A stretch of 64,000 nucleotides of DNA from Dipteris shenzhenensis (lineage: Eukaryota > Polypodiophyta > Polypodiopsida > Gleicheniales): NCBI GenBank assembly GCA_047967505.1, contig CM106538.1; one strand, given 5' to 3'. The notes beneath the pieces are model-generated. The model saw nothing but the letters and a program-made list of their open reading frames with translations, was not told where the DNA came from and did not search any database. The position numbers and the translations under genes were made by a program. Below, piece after piece: positions 34,348 to 45,600 of this stretch; the stretch's first letter is position 1; each line of letters starts with the position of its first letter.

Positions 34348-34381
<34 letters not shown>
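34348..34381. repeat. (AG)17 microsatellite
   Basis: 34 bp of AG between LINE fragment Z2 and LINE fragment Z3. Confidence 0.92.
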
Positions 34382-34383
<2 letters not shown>

Positions 34384-35400
34384 GACTCATACAAGCCGCT
34401 ATGGGTTGTTGAGGCAAGGGGTTCGCTGAGACCCTTGCTACGTACTGAGAAAAACTCAAAGAAAATCATAACTCAGAAACAATACATATGGAGACTCAGA
34501 TACTCAGGAGGCATATCCAAGTGCCATGGTGGCTCTCTTGTGAGACGCAAGGATATCTCAAAGCTGCGTCTGTCATGTTGACTCGCGTAATGGCGAGGGG
34601 GGGTGGGTTCTGAGTCCTCTCTATGCCATGTCGAGAAGTGACCCCTCGACTTAGGCACGTGCCTCAGAGAAAGGCTGTGATGGGCTAGACCTCCATGGTG
34701 TGTGATCTAGCTACTCTCTGCTCTACTGCTCCATGCCGTCTCCTCCCACTGCTCCATTCTTCCCTCATCTCCTCATCTATCCTTGAATCTCATAGTATGC
34801 CAGACATATGCATAGAGAGTGCCCCTTTGTCTCCACCTCTCCTAGTGTGCAAAGCTTGCATATCCGTTGCTCTCTCGGTATCTCGACAGCTCTGCCTACT
34901 TCTATCCCCAGCTAAAGGGATGACACTCTCATCTGCCCGATGGCAATCCTCAATGAATGTGAGATGCATCCGTCTTCTAGGTATGAGGTCTAATGATCAC
35001 TCTGTCCTCTGATATCCTAAGAAAATGGTGCAAAGCTTGCATAACGTTGCTCTCTCGGTATCCCAGCAGCTCTGCCTACTTCTATCCCCAGCTAAAGGGA
35101 TGACACTCTCATCTGCCCGAAGGCAATCCTCCTGTGAGATGCATCTGTCTTCTAGGTATGAGGTCTGTTGATCACTCCGTCCTCTGATATCCTAAGAAAA
35201 TGGTCGTGGTAGACCTGGATCTTGGTGGGAAACTCCTAGTCCTCTCCCCAAGTCCCTGCCGTGTAAAGCTATGATAGATCCAACCGTATGATACAGTTGA
35301 TATCATCTCGTGGGATCATCAGCCGCGACGGGGGGCTAGAGAGAGACGATACGAGTCCTAAATAGAGCACTCTCTCTTGCAAAAAAAAAGAAAAGTATAC
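34382..35400 (-). mobile_element. LINE 3' fragment Z3, internally duplicated
   Basis: 3' untranslated sequence resembling Z2 (34500-34700), followed to the right by the C-terminal zinc-binding region. That region is present twice in tandem: 34848-35028 and 35029-35202, period 181 bp. It ends near an A-rich run at 35381. It is a third copy of the same LINE family in series. Confidence 0.72.
34848..35202. repeat. 181-bp tandem duplication inside LINE Z3
   Basis: Both units begin TGCAAAGCTTGCAT and end CCTAAGAAAATGG. The second unit lacks a few bases around CCTC(AATGAATG)TGAG. It arose after the LINE had inserted. Confidence 0.88.
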
Positions 35401-36440
35401 ATGGGTTTTTAATAAATCTACAATTGCCTACTAGGCTATCCACATGTTATTTGCAACTTATGAACATTCTCTTTTACCACGTCCAGCATATGGGTTGCCC
35501 TTGTCATGAAGTGCAATTTACATCTCAACACAAACCTCGAAAGTAAGGCATATTTGTTAAAATAATTTCTTGAAACTATTGTTCAATTCACGTCAAACGT
35601 GCCATGAGAATAATCACTGAAAAAAGAGCAAAATAAAATGGTTTTCATAGATCCTATGTCTGTCATTTATTCTTGAACAAGAGCCCTATGAGGTTCGAGA
35701 AGTTCAAGCACTACTACAACCAGGTTTGATTCAACTATAGAGATTACAAAAAGCTGCCAGAGTTACCTGTTGAATAGTGGTACTGTAAGAACCGTATCTC
35801 TTAAACAAGACCAGAAAGATAATAAAACTAAATCCGAATTTTCAATGCAGACATTTTTATGGAAAAAAATGTCTCAATGTTTTCAGGCATTTTCATAATG
35901 GTATCCCTCAGCAAACATAAGCACCCTTTCTTCACCTAAAGTATGACGTGTGGATATAAGAATGCACGTGTCATGATTTTGCAAATAGGGTGCTTTCAAA
36001 TTCCAATATTCGTACATCAAGTCTGAAAACCCTCAGTTTGACTCCCTCAAACCTGAATATAAAATGGACCTGTTCAATCATTCTTTTATGACAAACTTTA
36101 GCACAAGGATACAAAAATAAAGCTTCACAACAACAGAACAGAAAATTTCTCAAGCAGGGACATTGTTATTAAGGCATTCCAGTTCAGAGCCTGAAGGCCC
36201 CATTGTTGTTCTACTCCGCAGCTTAAGCCAGCTCTCCAAATTTGGCCAAAAGTTTCACCTCAGCATTCATTCTTGTTGTGTTGTCCCTTACAGGTACAAA
36301 CCCTCTCTTTTGCAGCTAAGATTTCTCCTGAGTCCAATAAAGAAAAAGTATCCCTTGAATGCCAGGAAAAAACTGAATTTGGCCAGTTCCTTCAAATCAG
36401 TTGTGTTCGCTGTAGAGCAAATGGTGTCCTAGATGTTGCA
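35401..36440. other. 3' flank of the DUF1308 gene
   Basis: AT-rich, no coding signature on either strand. The part nearest 36440 is presumably the 3' untranslated region of the minus-strand gene. I could not place a polyadenylation signal with confidence. Confidence 0.5.
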
Positions 36441-36657
36441 TTATCTACACTTACTGCCAACCAAAGCACGAGGTTCATGTTCAATTACAGATAAAGCCAT
36501 TCCAGTTTGCCTGACAGCTCGAACAAAAGACAGATTAGCTGTCAGAGTTGGTGCTTGCAGGTGGTCTCCAGTTCCAAAAACAATCTTGTTCTTCTCCTTG
36601 ATTTTTCCAGTTTCACATAGGCCCATTACGCGCACAGATGGCGTGTCTGGGAGCACT
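36441..36657 (-). CDS. Terminal exon of the DUF1308 gene
   Basis: This exon encodes residues 464-535 and ends ...EPRALVGSKCR followed by TAA. It lies 9.3 kb from exon 3. The acceptor reads cttgcag/A at 36658, and the single leading A completes the codon begun by CC at 45979-45978, next to a donor reading GTAAGT. Its protein continues the family alignment directly after LLKLL in exon 3. That is why I join the pieces rather than call this a separate fragment. The last putative PIN-type acidic residue (Asp495) is in this exon. Confidence 0.9.
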
Positions 36658-39600
36658 CTGCAAGAGCAATAAGGGATCACTATGAATCACCAACTTCAAT
36701 AAAGCAATCCCACTTATAAGAGTCCAAAGAATTACCTATCCCATCATATGCGTTGAGCTATATAAGCTCGCTGTATATACGAGGATCCAGAAAATATAGC
36801 AACGCAGTCAACTTGTGATCAGATAATAAAAAAACTCCTTGTTACTGACTAGACTTTAGTTAAATAGGAAAAAACCATCATAAAGTGGAATACACCACAA
36901 CAATATCTAGAGATATTACCTGCTAATGAATAAACAAAAGACCCTAAAATATGTATTTTCATGTTCAAAATAGAGTAATGCTAGCAAGCAATACTGAATG
37001 CACTTGAAATTCCTCACAAAATGGCAACAGAGCCTAAAGAAAGAGCGCTTTCAAAATAAATGCAGCATGTAAACATGTATGCAGCCTATCACAAAAGTTA
37101 AATACGAAGAAGCAAGTCCACAGATGAACACTCAACGATTTCAAGAGTTCCTTTAGCACCTGAACAAAATTTATTGTGGGCATCTTCACAGTCATCGGGA
37201 AGTGAAAGGGGAGGCAGCCAAACATATGAGCAAAGTCGTGTAAAATGAGATGCTTTACTGTTGGTTGAACAAGGAGGACATCTGACATCCTTATATAGGC
37301 CAGGAGGAGCCTCAAAATGGCTGACCTGCATATACTGACCCAGGGCGGACCAGGGTCTTGGGGATATCAGACCTGACCTCACCGAACAGATGGCCGACCA
37401 GGTTGGGTCATCTGGTGAACAGATCTGCCCCCTACCAGCCCTCCAGGTAGTCAGTCTCACAGACTTTGGCCCTAGAGGTCTACGATCAGGGCGAGCTCAT
37501 TCCAGGACAGGCAGTTTGGATGGGAGTTCGGATGGGAGAGTCCAGGATCGGGATCTTGAACGTGTATGCCCCAGCGTGTAGACAGCACCACCCGGCCTTT
37601 TGGAGGAGGCTGTCAAAGTGTCTTCCGGATGTAGACTCCTGGATTGTTGGAGGTGACTTCAACAACTTGGAGTTTGGGGAAGACAAGCAGGGTGGAGCCT
37701 CTTTTTCTAAGATGCCAGTAGCATAGCGTAGCACCTGTGGCAGAGATCTGTGGAGAGAGCCAGATTTCTGCAGGACACCTGGCAGCCTTCTCTTCTCGTT
37801 TAGACAGAGGAGACACGATGGATTGCTAGAGAGACTAGACCGTTTCTATGTTGGGGACTGGGCACTACACAGAGGCGGATCTACCAGGATTTTGGTAGGT
37901 ACCACGATGTCAGACCACTCTCCAGTGGTACTTCACTTGGATCAGCCCCGCTGAGGTCTCCCCCAGAAGGAGGTCCGCATTCCAGAGGACCTCCTGCAGG
38001 ACGAGGAGATTCAGCAGGTCATGGCAGGGATTTGGGAGCAGTCAGAGACGGCACCGTGTGAGGGCTGGGCTACGTGGGTGGCCGATGCAATTCATAGGAG
38101 CAGTGAGGAGCTGCAGGCTCACGCCCTTCAGCGAAGGAGTACCCTTCAGGAGTGAGAGCGGACTTTGAGGAGAGACCTCGCCTCCATTGAGAGGCTAAGG
38201 GAGCAAGACCTAGTGTCTCAGTGGCTTAGTGACAGATTCAAGAGCGCTTGTCTCGAGCTCCAAGACATGGAGGTGCGGCGGGCTGAGTTCTCCTATCATT
38301 CCTCCCAAGCGCGATGGGTACAGTAGGGGGACAGGATGACGAAGCAGTTCTTTTAGACCACTAGGCCCCGATCGGCAGGCACACAGCTACAACGTCTCCG
38401 GGACTCGTAGGGCATCATGCACACTGACCTGCAAGAGATTCTGGACATGACCACGGGTTTCTACAGCCAGCTCTTTTAGACGGAGAGGATGACCCCAGCT
38501 GGTCTTGTGGCCCAAGAGCTAGTTTGGGATCACATTCCGCCAGTAGTCTCACAGGACTTATGCAGCAGATTGAGGAGCCTTTCACAGATGAGGAGCTCTG
38601 GGAAGCCCTCAAGGCTCTCCCGACCCAGAAGTGCCCGGGTGAGGATGGCTTGACTCCGGCCTTCTTCCAGAACTTCTGGGAGATTATCTCCATCCCTTTT
38701 TGTCCAGCTTGCCAGAAGATTTTTGACATAGGCCTTCTCCCTCAGTCTTTGAGCAGGGGGTGGATTTGTTTAATCCCGAAAGGGGGAGGTAGGTCAGACA
38801 TCCGACAATGCAGGCCGATCACTCTGCTTGATACTGCATACAAGATCCTCACCAAGGTCTTGAGCTTGTAGTTACGGCCCCATCTTACCGACATCATCCA
38901 TGACACACAGACTGGGTTTGTCTAGGAGCGTAGCATCCTGGACAACATCTTCACGTTCTGGAAGGCAGCGGATTGGTCCAGAGAGGAGTCACAACTGTTG
39001 GTTGTCCTTCTCTTGGACTTTGAGAAGGCCTACGGCAAGGTGGAGTGGTCTTTCTCGGAGGGCACTATGAGGAGATTGGGTTTCTCAGACAGATGGGTCA
39101 GAGGAGTTTCAGTGCTATATGCAGGGAGCTCTAGCCAAATGCTTATCAAAGGACACACAGGCGAGGCCTTTCCTCTCTCTCGCTCAGTCTGCCAGGGCTG
39201 CCCACTTGCTCCCTTCCTCTTCTTGTTTGTGGCGGAGGCTTTGGGCTACTATTTGAGATCATAGGTGGCGGGTCTCACAGGGTTGAAGCTCCCAATCAGA
39301 CAGCAAGAGGAGCTACTTGACTCCGAGTTTGCAGACGACACGGCCTTGTATGTTGAGGGCACCACCACAAGTCTGGAGAGAGTCAGGGGCGCCCTGGCTA
39401 TTTATTGTGAGGCCTCGGGGGCACGGATCAATTGGACGAAATCTATAGGTTTCTTCACAGGCTTTGAGGAGACACAGGAGATCCCGGAGTGGGGGAGTGA
39501 CTTTGGCTTCAGATGGATACCACGGGACAAGACAGCGAGATACCTCGAATGCCAGGTGGGTATTGACATTACAGCAGAGCAGCAAATTGCCCCGGTCCTT

Positions 39601-42600
39601 GAGAGTGTTCGGCACAAGCTTCTCTATTGGAGCTTGGCCAAACTCTCCTTAGCAGGTCACGCCTTAGTGGCAAACCAGGTCCTTCTTGCCACGGCTTGGT
39701 ATATCGCCTCTTGCTGGTGCTTTCACAGAGGTTGCATTGGGCAGGTCCGACGGGTGGTACGGAACTTCCTTTGGGCAAGTTCAGATGGCACGAGGAACAC
39801 TAGGGCCGGAGTAGCCTGGCAAACAGTGAACATGCCGCAGGCACTGGGAGGCTTGGGTGTCATTGATCCAGAGATGTAGAGCAGGGCCCTTTTGGGCAAG
39901 TTGGTGGTTCGTGGCCTCACCCCAGGTGCAGAGCCTTGGAAGCTCCTCTTACAACGAGGGCTTATGAGGAACACCCCATGCACTGGGGGACATTGGCAAC
40001 CTTCACATCAATGGATCTTCTCAGAGGCCCCCCTTACGGGGAAGGGCTCTCCCCTGATGAGGAGTCTTCACACGGTATGGCAGAGACTGCTGCCAGGGGG
40101 TCTCATCTGTGCTCCGCCCAGATGCAGAGAGGAGTTTGAGCGCCAGCCCCTTATGTGGCATCCAGAGATCAGAGATTAGGAGGGCCGGATGCTCAGACAT
40201 CGGACTCACATTGGTTGGACACAGTGGGACAGTGGTCCAACAGGGTCCTTTGGCCGTTAGAGCAGACTACCTATGGAGATAGAGGTGAAGCTTGATGCCC
40301 TAGCGCATCTGCGAGGGGCAAGGCAGCAGATGGGCGAGATTGACTTAGCCATTCCGGAGTCCTAGTGGGAAGGACTTCACGTTTGGAGAGAGAGCAGATG
40401 GTTGGGGCAGTTTTCCCATACTGGTGTTCCCTTGAGGATGTTGATGCAACGTGGCAACACGCACCCCAGCTTCTTCCGTGTAGGACCTGGAGGCCTACTT
40501 GAGCCGCTCACTGAGAGTGACCCCGAGATGGATGGGAGTCTTGATGGGATACACTGGCAGATGATCAGAGTGGTGGGCCGTTTGGGGAAGGAGTCGCACA
40601 TTGACCCTCCCAGTATTTCAGAGCAGGATGCCTAGATGGCGCCTTTGGCTGTGGGAGGGTAGACCCCTGACCAGTGGGATCCGAGAGAGTGGTTCTGGCC
40701 CTCCAAGGGCGGCCCAGCTGAGCAGGTGGATGAGATGCCCTTCTTTTCCTACAGCACATGGATTGGCAGGAGGCTTCAGATGGACTCGTCGAGGTGGACC
40801 CCTTCGAGAGAGAGACATTGGGTGACCCAGCGAGTGCCTTGGGATGTGCGCTCCAGGTTCTAGATGTGGTTGTGGTTCAGCTTGCGGCCGAGGAAGATCT
40901 CTTACTTCTTCTAGTTGGCCGACGGAGGCTTGCCCATCAGACTGTGGTTGGAGCAGATGCGAGTGGACGGGCAATGCCATTGTTGCTCCGATGGTGCCCT
41001 GGAGACTATCCCGCATTGCCTGTGGAGCTGTCGTAGCGCAGCGAGGATTTGGATGGGAGCCCTCACGATCATGACACGTATGCAAAGTCTCCATAGAGAC
41101 TACACCTGGGGGGATGGTGGCTTGGTTGATAGAGGGAGGACATGCGTTTCAGATTGATGAGATCTCCCCAACCTACCAGATACAAGGTCAGATCATCCAA
41201 AGGATCGCACTCCACGAGGCAGTCCCCCCTGACAATCTAGCTCCTCCTCCTCCTAAGAAGGACAATGTCTGGGAGGTGGTAGCCAGCATCATGGCTTGGA
41301 ACATTTGCCGAAAAAACAGTGCTGATTATATTACTTCGAAAAAACAAGATACATGAGGTCAGTTTTGCAGCTGACGGGGCTGCGTTCACAAATCGGACGC
41401 AGCTCTCTCTCACGGAGGGATCAGGCGGGTGTGAATAAACAGCCAGAGAGGTGGTGAATAGCGCCACTGAAGGCCCTGAGAAGTATGCTCGAAGAAGAGG
41501 CCCTGCGTATCCCAATCTCGGAGGAAACATCTCCGCTTCTCCCGGCCAGCTCGGGAATCTCCTTGTATCTGGTCCCACTGGCCTCTGAGTGTGTGTATAA
41601 TCTCACTCCAAATGTCGGTCATGACCTGGGCAGTCGAAAGAGAGGTGCCACCGATGATCTGCGCACAGCGCGAGGTCCAAATGTGCCATCCAGCGATGTT
41701 GCTAATAATCTCCCAGACCGGTTGCCTCTCCTGAGATCCTGTGTCCGCCTCTGCCAGGTGCGGCGGGATGCCCTCGAGCGGCCCCCAAGTCCCCTGTGTG
41801 ATAAGGAACATGGGGTCCTGCGGGCCTGCCTCGAACAACTGATGAAAGCCAGGTGTGGTGCTGCACCAGCAGAACGAGCCCCAGGTGATCAAACCTAGCT
41901 CCGGTGCTGCGCGAGTAAGGATCCCGAAGGTCCACCTCCACACTTCCTGGGCGCGAGTGCAGCTCCACAGGCAGTGTTGACTCCTCGTCCTCATGACAAA
42001 TCTGACAAAGTCCATCCTGGCCAATCTGCCGCAACCAGCTCCCCACTGGAAGACCCTTGTGGGCGAGTAGCCAAAGGAAGTAGGAGATCTTCCGCGGCCG
42101 CCAACTCTCCCACAAGGCCTTCCAGAAGGCCTGCAAAAATAGCCTGGAGATACCCTGAGCATACCAACTGGGCCGCTGAGTGGGCGGGCGGCTCTGCATC
42201 CTCCCGAGAACTCTCCTGCCCAATGTCGTGCTGTAAGCGAAGAAAGGGGTCGGCCCCTGGCCTGCCACAACCTCTGGCCATCTCCACTCACCTGGGTCCC
42301 AATCAAGCTCTGACAAGGCCCTCCCCTCCCAAAGCCACAGTCGCCATGACTGCAGCTGATCCTGCTCTATACTAGGATCGATCCGCCAAACCTTCCCCAC
42401 GAGGCCTACGACCCGAACCCTCTGCCACGGGAGAAGGGGGTCAATGAGCACACCCTCTCTCCTGAGTCGGCCGTCCCCCAAAATCGCAAAGAAGGAAACA
42501 GAGGTGTCGTCCATCTGGCCTGCAACCACCAATGGGATGCCACGGGGGGTGAACTGTCCAAGCCAACGGTCATCACCAGGCATGAGTATCTGCGTCTCGG

Positions 42601-45600
42601 GTGGAACCAACCAACCAGCAGGAATCGCTCCGTCTATCTCTGTGCGTCTTGCCTGAGCTCCACGAACACCTCCAGCTGCGGCTGCTAGAGCAACGGTCTC
42701 CAAGTGTCTGTAAGTGTCCCTCCAAACTCGAAGGGACCGGGCTGGCCCCCGCATCCAGCCGTCCCACAGGATATGTGACCTCTCCCCCAGCTGAAGGCCC
42801 AAGGTATCTCTGACCTGATCGTTCCAGATGAGCGTCTGGCGGTCGATCTCCTCCTGACAGCTAGGAGGGGACTGGAGGAGACTGAGACGGAGTCGCCTCC
42901 AAACCATGAGAAGGCTGCGAATGAGCGGGGAGCGGGGGTGAGTAAGCGGTGCAGAGGTGAAGATCCACCGGAGGGATGGTAGCCACACTCCACCTCGGCG
43001 CGGGACGCAAGAACTGATCCCCTGCTGAAGTAACATCTTCCACGTCTGCCCCCCCAGGGTCAAACCGCGGATAACTAACTTGCCCAGCAGGGCCTGACTC
43101 TGAAGCTCAGGATCAATGACCCCCAAGCCACCCTCAGCCTACGGAAGAATGACTGTCTGCCAGGCTACCCTGGCTCTGGTATCTCTGAGGCCATCCCCCC
43201 CAGACCACACGAAATTCCGGATCATCCTCCTGAGCTGTGCCACGCTGGATCTCGAGAAGCACCAACAAGAGGCCACATACCAGGCCGTGGCCAAGAGAAC
43301 CTGGTTGACTACCAGAGCACGACCTGCAAGAGAGAGCTTAGCAGTGTTCCAGAAAGCCAGCTTCCGTCAAATGGAATCTAGCACCGAGAAAAACTGCTGA
43401 GCTGGCGTGATGTCCAGGCCGACTTGAAAGCCGAGATATCTAGCTGTCTGTCCCCGCGGGATCCATCTGAAACCCAAAAACCTCCCCCACTATGAGCATG
43501 CCCCAGGGTTTGTGAGAAAACCAACTGATTTGTTCCAGTTGATTTTCGCACCGGCTACTGAGCAGAAGACCTCTAAGGCTAGCCTCACCCTCTCCAGCAT
43601 CATCTCATCATCCTGAACGTACAGCGCTGTGTCATCTGCATACTCCGAGTCCAGGAGCTCCGTGTCCTCCCTGATGGGAAGGCGAACACCCCGGATTCCG
43701 GTCGACCTCGCCCGAAGGTAGTATGTCATCGCCTCGGCGAAGAAGAGAAACAAGTAAGGAGCGAGGGGGCAACCCTGACGCACTGATCTCTCCAATTGAA
43801 ATCGCTCTCCCATCCTGCCGCCGATGATGACCCTGCTGGAAGCTGTCCTGTATAACGTTGAGATACCCTGAATCCATCCTACTGGGAATCCTAGTCTCTC
43901 CAAAGTACCCTCCAGGAAGGACCAGTCCACTCGATCGTAGGCCTTCTCAAAGTCGAGAAGTAGGATGGCAAGGTGCGACCCACTGTGCTGAGCCCACTCC
44001 GTCGCCTCTGAGAAGGTAAAGACATTATCCAGGATACTGCGATCCTGGACAAAGCCTATCTGAGTGTCATGAATGAGGTCAGGAAGTAGTGGCCGAACTC
44101 TGGCGCTGATCATCTTGGCAAGGATTTTGTAGGCAGTGGTGAGGAGAGTGATCGGGTGCCACTGACGGATCTCCTGTCGATCTCCTCCCTTCGGGATGAG
44201 GCAAATCAAACCCGAAGAGAGGCTCTCTGGCATATGTCCGCTGCTGAAAATCCTCTGGAGGGCTGCTAGGAGGGGCTGATGGATCTGATCCCAGAAAGAG
44301 GTGAAGAAAGCGCGAGAGAGCCCATCCTCGCCAGGGCATTTCTGCCCATCGATGGCCATCAAGGCCTCCTGCATCTCGACAGTAGTGAACAGTGCCATCA
44401 ACGTCGTCTGCATGCTGGGCTGAACAAGGGCTGGAATGTGCCTCCACACCTCCTCGCAGGAACGTCTAGTACGGGGGGGGCAAGCTGCTCCTGCTGGAAA
44501 AGAGTCCTGTAGAAGTCGGTAGCCAACCCCAAGACCTCTTCCGGATCAGTAACGATGTGCCCCTCCGCTGTCCTAAGACTCCGGAGCTGATCACCTGCTG
44601 CCCTCTGGCCATGCCTCCTGAAGAACTCTTTGCTCATCCGGTCGCCCTTCCGAGCCCAGTAGGAGAGGGAGGCGTGATAAGAAAACTCTGAGCGACGCTG
44701 GAGAGTCTCCTCAAGAAGGGCTCTGGCTCAAAGGGCCTGGATCCGATGCTTCTCCGAACTCGGAGCTGCCTGCTGGAGTCGCTGAATGGAGGCGAGGTCC
44801 CTACGAAGAGCTCTCTCTCTGCCCCACCACTCCTGGCAAACCTGAAGGGCTGCGAGCTGGCAAATCTGGCTGGACTCCTGCAAAGCCTGCGCGGCTTGGA
44901 ACATTTGGGTGGCTCGCTGCAGTCTTGTGATGCGTGGGCACCCGGTTCCACCCACAGCTACCCTAGTTGCCATATGGCAGGATATCATTTACACTCTATG
45001 GTCCACCTGGGAGCGCGGGACTCCAAACTCCAGAATGACTATCGAGAGGCGTGCTCGTTTCTGCAAGGCTTGGCCTGCAGGTGTTTTCTACATCTTCACT
45101 CTGCGAGGGATTCATTGGCTGTATAGTCCCCCCACTTGGCTGTTAGCCCCAATTCCAGAGATCGCCTAGGCAGTGAGCTGGGTTTCTCTGAATCAGGCCG
45201 GTTTTTCTTTCAGCCTTTTCCGGTTTTTTCCATACTCAGCACCTTCGGGGCTGCTGTCTTGTATGAAAATCTTTCAAGCATTAATAGAAGGTTCCTTTCT
45301 TTGAAAAAAATAAAATAAAAAATACTTAGCTCCTTCCCCACCATGATCGATGTCATGCTATACTCTTATCCTGATTCTCTATCTAGGGCATAAAACTCCC
45401 AGCCCCTCTCAACCTGGTGAAACACTAACTGATCCTTATCAATTAGAGATGCATGCTATGTAACTCTTGGTCGTTTGTACTGTGTATAGCTTTCACCTAA
45501 AAAATACATACCTAAGGCCAAATTTCACCTTAGTAGAAAAGGTAACTCACTGATGCTCGGTAATGCAAAGTTGCAAACGTTTTTTTACTAGACCAGACAA

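Noticed and set aside
36163-36494. Plus-strand ORFs near the terminal DUF1308 exon
   Set aside because: Overlap the exon on the opposite strand or its 3' flank, with no recognisable domain.
36441-36680. Treating the DUF1308 C-terminal piece as a separate pseudogene fragment
   Set aside because: The splice acceptor, the one-base phase and the alignment continue exactly from exon 3, so a spliced exon is the better explanation.
41485-42375. Plus-strand ORFs of 137 and 133 codons
   Set aside because: Antisense shadows of the LINE B coding sequence.
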